Origin: Palsa-459 sp963841965
GTDB taxonomy: Bacteria > Actinomycetota > Acidimicrobiia > Acidimicrobiales > RAAP-2
Reading direction: 5' to 3'
Assembly (NCBI GenBank): GCA_963841965.1
Contig: CAWJES010000004.1
Coordinates: 124,001-188,000, forward strand
Length of the DNA stretch: 64,000 bases
Part shown: in pieces, positions 25,039 to 34,893 of the stretch
How the letters are laid out: each line of letters opens with the position of its first letter
Position numbering within the stretch: position 1 is the stretch's first letter
Notes under the pieces: model-generated
The model's input: only the letters and a program-made list of their open reading frames with translations
The model's database searches: none
What the model was told of the DNA's origin: nothing
Position numbers and translations under genes: made by a program

Positions 25039-25704
25039 GTGGGATTCAAGCGGCAGGCAGTTCGGTTGGCTCTCGTGGGCGCCATCACCCTCGCCGGTGC
25101 CACGGCAGTATCGACGACCGCCCTCGCGGCTCGCACTAAGGCACAGCTGACCCCTCCCGCGACCCCTGCCGGCGTCGCCGTGACTGTTGGGAGCAAGGCC
25201 ATCATCGTTTCGTGGTCCGATGCATCGACAGGAGTGATCAGGTTCATTGCGAGCGCTACGGCGTCAGGCCAGGCGACGAAGTCGTGCACGACTGAGTTGG
25301 ACACATGCCGGATCGGGCCATTGGTCGGGGGCGTGGACTACAGGATCACGGTGATTGCCAAGAACAAGGCCGGCTCGTCCGCTCCGTCCGATGCCGTAAT
25401 GGCGACAATCGGGACGCCTGGTGCTCCCACGTCGGTCCTGGCGGTCGCAAGGAAGGCCGGTGTCATCGTGCACTGGGCAGCGCCGACTCTCGGTCGGGCG
25501 GGCATCACCAGTTACACCGCGACGGCGACCGGCAACGCAGGCAGGTTCAGCTGCTCGACGCACGCGACGGTGCTCACTGGACCTGCGCGTACCTGCACCA
25601 TCACGGGTCTCACCTCGGGAATCTCGTACTCGGTTGCCGTTATCGCGACGAACCAGTACGGGTCGAGCAGCCCCTCGGCACCCGCCGAGGTCGTTGCGAG
25701 GTAG
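25039..25704 (+). CDS. Secreted protein with two fibronectin type III domains
   Basis: A 221-residue exported protein starting at GTG 25039, with GGAGG five bases upstream. The signal peptide (LALVGAITLAGATAVSTTALAARTK, in part) is followed by two Fn3 modules: PATPAGVAVTVGSKAIIVSWS...DYRITVIAKNKAGSSAPSD and APTSVLAVARKAGVIVHWAAP...SYSVAVIATNQYGSSSPSAP. Each holds a cysteine pair that could form a disulfide. It belongs with the larger exoproteins around it and shares its promoter type with the gene at 23062. No anchor or catalytic domain is present. Confidence 0.82.
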   Translation: MGFKRQAVRLALVGAITLAGATAVSTTALAARTKAQLTPPATPAGVAVTVGSKAIIVSWSDASTGVIRFIASATASGQATKSCTTELDTCRIGPLVGGVDYRITVIAKNKAGSSAPSDAVMATIGTPGAPTSVLAVARKAGVIVHWAAPTLGRAGITSYTATATGNAGRFSCSTHATVLTGPARTCTITGLTSGISYSVAVIATNQYGSSSPSAPAEVVAR

Positions 25705-26309
25705 GTCGACTCCTCGATCACACGTCGAACACCAGCCGATCGGACTTCGCAATCAAATTGCTTCCGACAGAGGACATCCGCGCCGGCATTCTCGTCGTGA
25801 AACGAGATCACTGGCAGACCGATGATCGAGGGTCACGGAATTGTTCCGAGTCGCGATGGGTGATCACTTCGGCGAGGCGAGGGCAGGTTTCGCCCGGCCA
25901 CCCAATCCCACAACTGGTCGTCCCGAGGTCCCGCGCGGGTGCTTGGACGAGCCGACCTCGTCGACAGCTGCATCCGGTCTAGTCGCGACCGGGTGACTTG
26001 AATCGGCTTCAAGGCTCGCGCTCGGCAACCCTTGCGCCATCAGCGAGTGGTCGTCACTGTCGCGCGGAGCATCCGGAGGCATGGCCGTTCGTCAGGTTCA
26101 TCGACCAAGAGCGATTGCCAGTTCGTGAACGCGACTGTCCATTGACGGGGGCCATATCCCGGCGGAGGCGTGCATCCGAGCTGAGCGAACGATGGGCACG
26201 GGCGTCGTGATTCCCTGCGCTGTACAGTGCCGCTCACAGGCAGAGCCTCGTGCCCTCAGTCCCTCCGATTGGGGAATTCGCGGTCGGCCCGAGCTGAATC
26301 GAGGTCGAC
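25705..26309. other. Intergenic stretch, nothing recognised
   Basis: About 600 bases between two exoprotein genes. Open frames are present on both strands but none has both a start context and a recognisable protein pattern. No clear promoter of the SigF type, RNA or repeat was seen. Confidence 0.4.
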
Positions 26310-29300
26310 ATGGGCGTTGTGAGCGTGCACATGGTTCCTCGCAATCCATTCGGGGGCTCGCGGACGACCGGATCGGCTGGGTCCCCCTCCCGCGCGCATT
26401 TGGCCGTGACCGCCTTCGCCTGTGCCGCGTTCGCGATCGCTGGCCTCCCGGGGTTGCCATTTCACCGGGCGCTTTCGCACAGCACTCGCACCGATGCTTC
26501 CTGGGTGGCGAGCCCATCGCCCCAGCATGTCCCCGAGAGCCTGCAGCGTGCGATCCACGGTGCGTTGGGACCGGGACCGATTGGGTACGGCACAGCGGCG
26601 CTTGTCGCTGGAATCGCACGAACTCCGACGGGCTGGAGCGCAAGGGTTCCGAACGAGGGTCTTTCAGCATCCGTCTCGCGCCTTGGATCCGTTCGGGTCT
26701 CGCTTCGCGCACCGAGGAGCTCCGTGCTCTACGGCACTTTCGCCGCACGGTCACTGGCGACAGCCCCGTCGGGCCGGCCTACGAATCTTCGAGTGGCGTC
26801 GAGTTCGCTCCTCTCAGGGCGGCTCATCCAGAACATGGGTCCATTGAGCACGTGGTTCCAGGTGACTCCCAAGGGCCTCGAGCAAGGGTTCACCGTCCAT
26901 CGGCCCCACGGTGCGATCGGACGGACGATGGTGATCACGATTGGGCGCGCACGGGGCTGGGCGGTCGTCTCGAATGCCACGGCAATCGTGCAGCGCGGTT
27001 CAAACCCACAGGCTTCGCTCCACTACCAGGGACTCCGGGCCGTGGGTGCCGACGGCGACGTCCTGACCTCGCGTCTGGCGATTCTCCATGGTGTCGTTCA
27101 GATCCGAGTTCGCGTGGGCAACGCGAGCGACTACCCGGTGACTGTCGATCCGACGTGGTCCTCCAGCCCCACGCCAGCGGCGACGTTGGACGATGGCTCA
27201 GCCGGGGGCGCGTTCGGGTACGCGGTGGCGATGTCGGCTGATGGGACCACCGCAATCGTGGCTGCACCGGGGGTCAACTCGAACGCCGGAGCGGTGTATG
27301 TCTTCCATTCCCCCTCGGAAGACAGCTGGAGTACGAGCGCCACACCGACGCCGACGGCAACGCTATCTGCGCCCGGCGGCGCAACGGACGATCGATTCGG
27401 AAGTTCGATCGCGCTGTCGGCAGACGGTACGACAGCGATCGTCGGGGGCATGGGCTTCAACGCCTCGACCGGGGTCGCCTACGTGTACCACGCGGCCTCC
27501 GAGGCTGCGTGGTCCAGCAGTTCGGTGCCCGAGGCAACCCTGATCGACCCCGGAGCGGTGAGCGGTGACTACTTCGGCTCCAGCGTCTCGCTGTCAGCGG
27601 ATGGCACCGCAGCGCTCATCGGCTCCTGGGGAAACGGCGGGGGATCAGGAGCCGCCTACGTGTTCCACACGTCATCAGAGGGATCATGGAGGGGCACACC
27701 AGCCCCTGCCGCCACCCTGTCAGACGGTCCTGACGCTGGTGCGTTCGGGTACTCGGTCTCGATCTCGGGAGATGGAACGACGGCACTCGTCGGTGCGAAC
27801 ACGGCTGACGGACAGGCCGGGTCTGCGTACATCTTCCACGTTGCGAGCGAGGGATCCTGGGCATCCTCGTCGCCCATAACCACGCTGACAGCGGCGAGCG
27901 GGGCAACCGACGATGCATTCGGGTCATCGGTGACCCTGTCCAAAGACGGCTCCACGGCACTCATCGGCGCGCCGGGCTCGGGCGCCACGGCCGGAGCGGC
28001 CTATGTGTTCCACGCAGCGACAGAGGGTTCCTGGGGCGCGACCTCCGCACAAGCAGCGGCCATGAGCGATCCGGGAGGATCGAGCGGTGATTACTTCGGC
28101 TGGTCGGTCGCGCTGTCAGGCGACGGGGCATCGGCGCTCGTCGGTGCGTACGGCACGAGCGGCTCCGCAGGCGCGGCATACGTCTTCCAGGTTGCGACTG
28201 AGGAGTCCTGGGGAGCTTCGCAGCCCTCCGTCGCCACCCTCACGGGCGGATCGGGCGACAGCGACTTCGGCAGCTCCGCTGCGATCTCGCAAGACGCGAC
28301 GACGGTGCTTGTCGGCGGTGACAACGTCGACAACGGTGCAGGCGGCGGCTACGTCTTCACAGCCAGCTCCGAGCCTGCGGGGACAGTCCCTGGCGCTCCC
28401 ACCGGCCTGAGAGCCACGCCAGAGGTGGGAGAGATCGCGCTCAGTTGGACCGCGCCGGACGATGCCAGCTGCACAAGGAGCGCTTCTGACTATCCGGGTT
28501 GCAAGGTCTCGAGCTACACCATCCTGTGGCAAAAGCAGGGCGCCACTTCAACGCCGGAATCGCTCACGCTGAACGGTACGGGCACGTCCGGAGTCGTGGT
28601 CGATCTCAGCGATTCGATTGCCTACGAGTTCGCAGTCGAGGCGAACGACTCGTACGGTTCGGGAGCACCAACGTCATGGGTCGATGCGACGCCATCGCTC
28701 GCTGCTCCGCCCGGAGCTCCGTATGGCCAGGGAGTTGTTGTCTCCCTGGCCGGCGTTGCCACGGTAGGTGCCTATCCGCCAGGCACGGTGCGTGTCTCCT
28801 GGTCGCCGCCGCCTGCGGGTGGCTGCGTGGCGGCCGACCTCACGACGGCGCAGTACAACGGATGCAAGGTCACCGGCTATGTCCTCGACTACGACCAATA
28901 CACACAGATCAAGAACTCGATCGGTCAGATCCACACCTCGATCGCGCACAAAGTCGTCACGCTCACGACGACTTCGACGGCCGTCGGCGAGGCGCTGATC
29001 CTCAAGGACGCCAGCTTCTCGGTTGTGGCCGTCAACCACTTCGGGAAGGGACCAGCGCTCGCGTTCGCGGTCCCGCTTGAGACGGTCCCAGACGCTCCCG
29101 TCATCAGCGCGTCGGCGGGTGCAACCGGAACAGTCCTGTCCTGGCCGAATCACCTTTCAGAGAGTCCGACCGGCATAGGACCGATCACAGATATCTTGAT
29201 CTACGACGCCGCAAGTCCCGGCGGTGAGTCGACGCCGCTGTCGAGCTCGGCGTACACGATCGGTGCGGTGGACAACGGACCCACAGGCTCCACGGTCACC

Positions 29301-31883
29301 GCCACCCTGTCCGGCCTCGCGCCCGGGACCAAGTACTACTTCAAGGTGAGGCTTGCCGACGCGCAAGGTCCGAGCCCCTACTCGAACGAAGTCACCGCGA
29401 CAGAAGGCGTCCCGAGCGCTCCCTTGGACCTTGCCGCGACCGGTTCCAACAGTTCCGCCGTGCTCACCTGGACTGCACCGAATGCCGATGGCGGGAGCCC
29501 GGTCACCGGCTACGACGTCTTCGAGGCAAATGGCGGCTGCCGACCGGACATGACGCAATTCAATGCAGCTCCGATCACAGGGACGTCAGCCACAGTGACC
29601 GGGCTCGAATCGGGCTCCGACTACTGCTTCGAGGTCGCTGCAGTCAACGCGACCGGTGTTGGCGCGCTTTCAAAGTACGCGAATGCGACGACAACGGTGG
29701 GGCCCGATGCCCCAGTCGGATTCACCGCCGTCGCGGGGAACAGCCAGGTGCTGCTTTCCTGGAGTCCTCCGGCAGGTGACGGGAGCACATCGCTGACGGG
29801 GTACGAGCTGTTCGAGGGCACCGCCTCGGGAGGCGAGAGCACGACGCACTTCGCCAGCACAACGAGCACGTCGTTTCTCGTGCGGAACGACGTCGACAAT
29901 CCGTTCACCCTCGTGAACGGGACGACGTACTTCTTCACCGTCGCCGGGGTCAATGCAGGAGGCCCGGGATCGGCAAGCGAGGTGTCGGCGACTCCCGAGC
30001 CCGTGCCGTCGTCTCCTCAAGACGTGGTCGCAACGGCCGGTCCCGCGCAGGTATCGCTCACGTGGACCGCGCCGGCTTCGAACGGCGGCAGTGAGATCAC
30101 CGGGTACGACGTCACTGAGGTCTCGTCAGCAGGGCAGGTCGATGGCACGTCCATTGAGTCCGGCATCCAGGCAACCAGGTACACGGTGACAGGCCTCCAA
30201 GGTGGCGTGACGTACTACTTCGCCGTCGCCGCGACAAACGCCTCCGGAGCAAGCATCCCGAATTGGGCTTCCGCGACACCCACGCCGGGACCTCCCGCTG
30301 CACCGACCGCCCTCAAGGCGTTCCCCGGCAACAATGTGGTCCTCCTTGAGTGGAACGCCCCCAAGAATGACGGTGGGACCGCGATCACTGGCTACGACGT
30401 CTACGAGGGCACCGCACCGGGCGGAGAGTCAGCAACATCCTTCGCCAGGACCTCCAGCACGTCGTACCTCGTGCGGAGCGACCCCCTCACGATCACGAAC
30501 GGGACCACGTACTACTTCACGGTGAGGGCGGTATCGGCGAGCGGCACTGGCCCCGCGTCAACCGAGGCCTTTGCGACACCGGGACCGGTTCCTGGTGCGC
30601 CGACACAGGTGGTCGCGAAGGCGGCAAACCTTGCTGTGACACTCACTTGGGCTCCACCCAGCACGGACGGTGGCAGTGCTGTCACCGGCTACGACGTCTA
30701 CGAGGGCACCGCTCCGGGCGGCGAGTCGAGTACACCGGTCAATCCGATGCTGATCACATCGACATCGGTGACGGTGACCGGTCTCTTGGCCGCGACGGAC
30801 TACTTCTTCTACGTCACCGCCTTGAACGCCTCGGGAGCGGGCTTTCCCTCTACGGAGGTCTCAGCTGCGGCAGAGGGGCCGCCGGGAACGCCGAACGATT
30901 TTCACGCGGTGCCCGGTGAGGGCCAGGTCGTGCTCACCTGGACTCCTCCTCCCTTGGGATCCTGCGGGCCCACCTCGCCCGTCTTCCAATCCTGCAAGGT
31001 ATCGAGCTACACGGTCCTGTGGCGTGTGGCCGGCGCGACCGGCACACCGAGCTCTTCGACGGTATCGGGTGGCGAGACGACGCAGTCGGTGGTTACGGGA
31101 CTCGTGAACGAGACGGAATATGACTTCGCGGTCGAGGCGGTTAACTCCTACAGCGCCGGCTCCCCGACGCCGTGGCTGGAAGCAACGCCCCAGATCGCCT
31201 CGCCACCGGGTTCGCCGAGGGACCTGAGTGCCCGGGTCTCCGCTGCCCCGACCGCGGGAGACCCGTATGCGACGGTTGCCGTCTCGTGGCATGCTCCACT
31301 GGTAGGCGGCTGCACGTCCACGGTTCCCCAATACGCCGATTGCGCGGTCGACCACTACGAATTCTCCTATCTCGCCGAGATCATGACGACCTCAGGTGGC
31401 GTGCCCACCGTCACGACCGTCTCGAAGACCGTCGAGGTCGGCGCCCCGGCGACCTCCACGACATTCACCACGCTCCTCAACGGCGAGCTGGACTCGATCG
31501 CACTCGCGGCGGTCAACGGCTACGGCACGGGGACCCGCGCGACCTTCAAGGTTCCACTCGAGTCGGCTCCCCCGGCTCCTGTCGTCTCCGCCAGTGGCGG
31601 TGCCGGAGAGGCAATCCTGTCGTGGCGTTACGGGCCCACCATCTACGAAGGCGCGGTCACCGGCGTGCAGATCTACGTCGGAACGTCGGCTGGTCACGAA
31701 GCGGCGACCCCCCTTCCCTCGTCGGCATATGCGGAGAGCGCACAGCTCAGGGGACCAAGGCAGTACCTGATCACGGTGAAGGTCACCCACCTCTCCGCGC
31801 GTCCCTACTACTTCAGGGTTTCCTCGAGCGACACGGCCGGAACGAGTCCCAAGTCGGCCGAAGTCGTCGCCGCCGTCACGTAG
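26310..31883 (+). CDS. Giant secreted protein: seven-repeat propeller plus eleven Fn3 domains
   Basis: A 1857-residue exported protein; ATG at 26310 with GAGG five bases upstream. A signal-like stretch (AHLAVTAFACAAFAIAGLPG) is followed by a domain of about 230 residues ending YPVTVDPTW. Residues about 284-690 hold seven FG-GAP-like repeats, each FG.S..LS.DG..A..G, probably a seven-bladed beta-propeller. Eleven Fn3 domains fill 694-1857 (each with an LSW or LTW strand and YYF.V.A.N). Modules 7 and 8 are close copies at DNA level. There is no sorting signal. An adhesive or matrix role is likely; an attached enzyme is not seen. Confidence 0.82.
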   Translation: MGVVSVHMVPRNPFGGSRTTGSAGSPSRAHLAVTAFACAAFAIAGLPGLPFHRALSHSTRTDASWVASPSPQHVPESLQRAIHGALGPGPIGYGTAALVAGIARTPTGWSARVPNEGLSASVSRLGSVRVSLRAPRSSVLYGTFAARSLATAPSGRPTNLRVASSSLLSGRLIQNMGPLSTWFQVTPKGLEQGFTVHRPHGAIGRTMVITIGRARGWAVVSNATAIVQRGSNPQASLHYQGLRAVGADGDVLTSRLAILHGVVQIRVRVGNASDYPVTVDPTWSSSPTPAATLDDGSAGGAFGYAVAMSADGTTAIVAAPGVNSNAGAVYVFHSPSEDSWSTSATPTPTATLSAPGGATDDRFGSSIALSADGTTAIVGGMGFNASTGVAYVYHAASEAAWSSSSVPEATLIDPGAVSGDYFGSSVSLSADGTAALIGSWGNGGGSGAAYVFHTSSEGSWRGTPAPAATLSDGPDAGAFGYSVSISGDGTTALVGANTADGQAGSAYIFHVASEGSWASSSPITTLTAASGATDDAFGSSVTLSKDGSTALIGAPGSGATAGAAYVFHAATEGSWGATSAQAAAMSDPGGSSGDYFGWSVALSGDGASALVGAYGTSGSAGAAYVFQVATEESWGASQPSVATLTGGSGDSDFGSSAAISQDATTVLVGGDNVDNGAGGGYVFTASSEPAGTVPGAPTGLRATPEVGEIALSWTAPDDASCTRSASDYPGCKVSSYTILWQKQGATSTPESLTLNGTGTSGVVVDLSDSIAYEFAVEANDSYGSGAPTSWVDATPSLAAPPGAPYGQGVVVSLAGVATVGAYPPGTVRVSWSPPPAGGCVAADLTTAQYNGCKVTGYVLDYDQYTQIKNSIGQIHTSIAHKVVTLTTTSTAVGEALILKDASFSVVAVNHFGKGPALAFAVPLETVPDAPVISASAGATGTVLSWPNHLSESPTGIGPITDILIYDAASPGGESTPLSSSAYTIGAVDNGPTGSTVTATLSGLAPGTKYYFKVRLADAQGPSPYSNEVTATEGVPSAPLDLAATGSNSSAVLTWTAPNADGGSPVTGYDVFEANGGCRPDMTQFNAAPITGTSATVTGLESGSDYCFEVAAVNATGVGALSKYANATTTVGPDAPVGFTAVAGNSQVLLSWSPPAGDGSTSLTGYELFEGTASGGESTTHFASTTSTSFLVRNDVDNPFTLVNGTTYFFTVAGVNAGGPGSASEVSATPEPVPSSPQDVVATAGPAQVSLTWTAPASNGGSEITGYDVTEVSSAGQVDGTSIESGIQATRYTVTGLQGGVTYYFAVAATNASGASIPNWASATPTPGPPAAPTALKAFPGNNVVLLEWNAPKNDGGTAITGYDVYEGTAPGGESATSFARTSSTSYLVRSDPLTITNGTTYYFTVRAVSASGTGPASTEAFATPGPVPGAPTQVVAKAANLAVTLTWAPPSTDGGSAVTGYDVYEGTAPGGESSTPVNPMLITSTSVTVTGLLAATDYFFYVTALNASGAGFPSTEVSAAAEGPPGTPNDFHAVPGEGQVVLTWTPPPLGSCGPTSPVFQSCKVSSYTVLWRVAGATGTPSSSTVSGGETTQSVVTGLVNETEYDFAVEAVNSYSAGSPTPWLEATPQIASPPGSPRDLSARVSAAPTAGDPYATVAVSWHAPLVGGCTSTVPQYADCAVDHYEFSYLAEIMTTSGGVPTVTTVSKTVEVGAPATSTTFTTLLNGELDSIALAAVNGYGTGTRATFKVPLESAPPAPVVSASGGAGEAILSWRYGPTIYEGAVTGVQIYVGTSAGHEAATPLPSSAYAESAQLRGPRQYLITVKVTHLSARPYYFRVSSSDTAGTSPKSAEVVAAVT

Positions 31884-32248
31884 AACCCCGTGTCGGAGCA
31901 TCCCGGCTCCGTCTTCCACGAACCGCGCAGCGGTGCTCTGCGACTGCAGGCACGTTTCGCACGCAGAGGCACCCGGGACACCGAAGCACACGTCACCCCG
32001 GGGTCGGGTCACCCCCTCAGCCGGGACCATTCGGAGCGTGCGCAGGCATGGGTGCTCGGGCTTTCCCTGGTGACCCGGTCGCCCTGTGCGGCACGCGATG
32101 CGCTGGCTGCCCGTCGGAGCGGGCACTGACATCGAGCATGCCGTCGCGGAGACGCTGTCGTTCTTGCGGATCAGGCATCGGACAACTGGGCGGGATCGTT
32201 CGCGCGAGAGGACGCTGAATCGATCAGTCGACGCCGGGTGCACAGGAG
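31884..32248. other. Convergent intergenic stretch with a weak terminator
   Basis: About 365 bases. It begins with a small hairpin (CGGAGC 31894-31899 and GCTCCG 31906-31911, then TCTT) that may end the giant exoprotein transcript. A plus-strand frame from 31890 has no ribosome site and no family pattern. Confidence 0.4.
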
Positions 32249-33232
32249 CTACAGGCCCGTCATCCTCTCCAAGGACTCCGGATACCGAGCCCCCACGACC
32301 GTGATATCCGACAGTGCGCGATCCATGGTGGCGAGATCATCGTGGGTGAGGTGAATCTGAAGGGCGGCACAGTTTTCCCTCAGCCGATGCGGTTTCGTGG
32401 TGCCGGGGATCGTTGCGATCCACGGTCGCTGGGCGAGAACCCAGGCGAGCGCCACCTGAGCCGAGGTGGCGTCCTTCGCGAGAGCGACGGAGCGGAGCAG
32501 CTCCACGATCGATCGATTGGCCATTCGCGCGTCAGGCGCGAACTGGGGATAGTCGTTCCTGCTATCAGCATCATCGAAAGTCGTGGTCTCGTCGATCGTG
32601 CCGGTCAGGAACCCTCTGCCCAGTGGACTGAACGGAACGAAGCCGATGCCAAGTTCGTCGAGGGTCGGGAGGACATCCAGCTCAGGGCGGCGGAACCACA
32701 GCGAGTATTCGCTCTGGACTGCGGCAACTGCCTGGACGGCATGGGCGCGGCGGATCGTCTTGGCCCCGGGCTCGCTCAGTCCGAAGTGTCGCACCTTGCC
32801 CGCTGCGATCAGATCCTTGACGGCGCCGGCGACCTCTTCAATGGGAACATCTGGGTCTACTCGATGCTGGAAGAGAAGATCGATGGTGTCCACTCGCAGA
32901 CGTGCGAGCGAGCCATCGACGGATTCCTTGATCAGTTCGGGTCGGCTGGACACGACGGCGTTCCCAGAGGCATCCGTGAGTCCGAACTTCGTCGCGATGA
33001 TGACCTGCTCGCGCACCGGAGCGAGAGCCTCACCCACCAGGTCCTCGTTCGTGAACGGTCCGTAGACCTGGGCCGTGTCGAAGAAGGTCACGCCGAGATC
33101 GACGGCCGAGCGGATCAGCGCGATCATCTCGCCTCTATCCGGCGGTGTGCCGCGATGGTGGCTCATCCCCATGCACCCGAGTCCGAGCGCGGAGACCACG
33201 AGGCCACTTGTTCCCAATGATCGCCGCTCCAT
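32249..33232 (-). CDS. Aldo/keto reductase
   Basis: A 327-residue NADPH-dependent oxidoreductase of the (beta/alpha)8 AKR fold. I chose the ATG at 33232 with GGAGG five bases upstream. The signature GVTFFDTAQVYG holds the catalytic Asp and Tyr, the Lys lies in IIATKFG and the His in LLFQHRVDP. The C-terminal cofactor loop is IPGTTKPHRLRENC. It resembles the AKR11/13-type general reductases of aldehydes and ketones. It lies head-to-tail after the GH1 gene, separated by about 110 bases, and might belong to the sugar operon or be independent. Confidence 0.88.
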   Translation of the reverse strand: MERRSLGTSGLVVSALGLGCMGMSHHRGTPPDRGEMIALIRSAVDLGVTFFDTAQVYGPFTNEDLVGEALAPVREQVIIATKFGLTDASGNAVVSSRPELIKESVDGSLARLRVDTIDLLFQHRVDPDVPIEEVAGAVKDLIAAGKVRHFGLSEPGAKTIRRAHAVQAVAAVQSEYSLWFRRPELDVLPTLDELGIGFVPFSPLGRGFLTGTIDETTTFDDADSRNDYPQFAPDARMANRSIVELLRSVALAKDATSAQVALAWVLAQRPWIATIPGTTKPHRLRENCAALQIHLTHDDLATMDRALSDITVVGARYPESLERMTGL

Positions 33233-33345
33233 CGCGTCCTCCGATCGATGCTCAGTGCTCCTGGGTGACCATTCGGCGCCCGTGTCTCGGCCAGCCCCGT
33301 CGAACACGCCCCGTGTGCGCAATGAGGACGTGGCTCAACGGGCCC

Positions 33346-34827
33346 CTACACGCCTCCGTTGGAGGTGGCGTACTCGACCGTGTTCGATCGGATCGTCTCG
33401 CGGTACCAGCGGAAGCTCTCCTTCGGAAGGCGTGCACCGGTCGGGAAGTCCACCCAGACGATGCCGAATCGTCTCGAGTACCCGTAGGACCATTCGAAGT
33501 TGTCGAGGAGGCTCCACACGAAGTAGCCCTGCACGTTCACTCCTGCGTCCATTGCGTCGTGCACCGCCGAGATGTGCTCCTGCAGGTAGGCGACCCGATT
33601 GTGGTCGAGCACGTGCCCGTTGGGATCCACGTAGTCGTCGAACGCTGCGCCGTTCTCCGTGATGTAGATCGGCAGCTGCGTGTACTCGTCTCGAATCCTG
33701 ACGAGGAGCGCCGTCAGCCCCGACGCCTGGATCTCCCAGTCCATCGCCGTCTTGTCGCGGCCCGGCGTCTCGAGCGAGCGCACACGGAGGTCAGGGAACA
33801 GCTCGACGGGCGCCACGTAGTAGCCGGCGAGCCGCGCCTCGGTGGCCCGCGTCTCGTCCGTCACCGTCGAGGGGAAGTAGTAGTTGACGCCGAGGAAGTC
33901 GAGTGGCTGGGAGATCACCTCGAGGTCGCCGTCCTGCACGACGGAGAAACCCGGCTCTGCCCCGGCGTAGTGCTCGAGCATGTCCTCTGGGTAGCGGCCG
34001 TGGAAGACGGGCTCGAGGAAGAGTCGGTTGAGATTCCCGTCGACCCGCTTCGCCGCTGCGACGTCGAGCTCGTGGTCCGAACCCGGGCGGTGATCGCCGA
34101 GATTCAGCGTGATGCCGATCTTGGCCGACGGCGCGACGGATCGCAGGATCGGGATCGCGAGGCCGTGACCGAGAAGCAGGTGGTGGTTGGCAGCCGAAGC
34201 CTTGCCGATGTCACGGACGCCCGGCGCATGGACGCCGGCGCCGTACCCGAGCCACGACGAGCACCACGGTTCGTTCAGCGTGATCCAGCGCTCGACGTCT
34301 CCGCCGAGGGCTGTTGCGACGATGTCGACGTACTCGGCGTAGCGCTCCGCCGTCTCGCGCACGCACCATCCGCCCTTGTCCTCGAGCGCCTGAGGCAGGT
34401 CCCAGTGGTAGAGCGTGAGCGTCGGCTCGATGTCCCGGTCGCGCAGGCCGTCGACGAGGCGCCGATAGAAGTCGATCCCCCGCTGGTTGACCGATCCTTG
34501 CCCCGTGGGCTGCACCCTCGGCCACGCCACGGAGAACCGATACGCCCGGACGCCGAGTTCGCCCATGAGATCGAGGTCCTCGTCCATGCGGTGGTAGTGG
34601 TCGCAGGCGATGTCGCCGTTGTCGCCGTTCCACACCCGCCCGGGGGCATGGCTGAACGTGTCCCAGATGGAGGGACCTCGTCCGTCCTCGAGGGCCGCGC
34701 CCTCGATCTGGTATGAGGCCGTCGCCGTCCCCCACAGGAAACTGGGGGGGAAGAGGCGCGTCGAACTGTGACCATTCGAGCCTGAGGTGCTCACGATTTC
34801 CACATCTCCCAACGATTGATTGTGCAC
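33346..34827 (-). CDS. Beta-glucosidase, glycoside hydrolase family 1
   Basis: A 493-residue family-length GH1 enzyme. The start motif FLWGTATASYQIEGA, the acid/base glutamate in TLNEPW, and the nucleophile glutamate in YITENG are all present, as is FVWSLLDNFEWSYGY. It lacks a signal peptide, so it acts in the cytoplasm, hydrolysing imported beta-glucosides such as cellobiose. Start choice is uncertain: GTG at 34827, or internal GTG codons at 34803 and 34794 just after a GGGAG. It follows the binding-protein gene and a large hairpin at 34845-34880, consistent with a link to the upstream uptake operon. Confidence 0.92.
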   Translation of the reverse strand: MHNQSLGDVEIVSTSGSNGHSSTRLFPPSFLWGTATASYQIEGAALEDGRGPSIWDTFSHAPGRVWNGDNGDIACDHYHRMDEDLDLMGELGVRAYRFSVAWPRVQPTGQGSVNQRGIDFYRRLVDGLRDRDIEPTLTLYHWDLPQALEDKGGWCVRETAERYAEYVDIVATALGGDVERWITLNEPWCSSWLGYGAGVHAPGVRDIGKASAANHHLLLGHGLAIPILRSVAPSAKIGITLNLGDHRPGSDHELDVAAAKRVDGNLNRLFLEPVFHGRYPEDMLEHYAGAEPGFSVVQDGDLEVISQPLDFLGVNYYFPSTVTDETRATEARLAGYYVAPVELFPDLRVRSLETPGRDKTAMDWEIQASGLTALLVRIRDEYTQLPIYITENGAAFDDYVDPNGHVLDHNRVAYLQEHISAVHDAMDAGVNVQGYFVWSLLDNFEWSYGYSRRFGIVWVDFPTGARLPKESFRWYRETIRSNTVEYATSNGGV

Positions 34828-34844
34828 ACTAGATGATCCGATTC

Positions 34845-34880
34845 CGCGTGGTCCCGCTCACCGTTGAGCGGGACCACGCG
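34845..34880. terminator. Perfect 16-bp hairpin between binding protein and GH1 genes
   Basis: Arms at 34845-34860 and 34865-34880 are perfectly complementary around four bases. No U-run follows on the minus strand, so it could be a terminator/attenuator or an mRNA-stabilising stem that keeps binding-protein message abundant. Confidence 0.6.
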
Positions 34881-34893
34881 TCGCGGATGCTTG

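Noticed and set aside
33145..34716. 523-residue plus-strand open frame opposite the GH1 gene
   Set aside because: High-GC antisense shadow; low-complexity Arg/Val/Asp composition, no ribosome site, and the minus strand holds a textbook GH1 enzyme.
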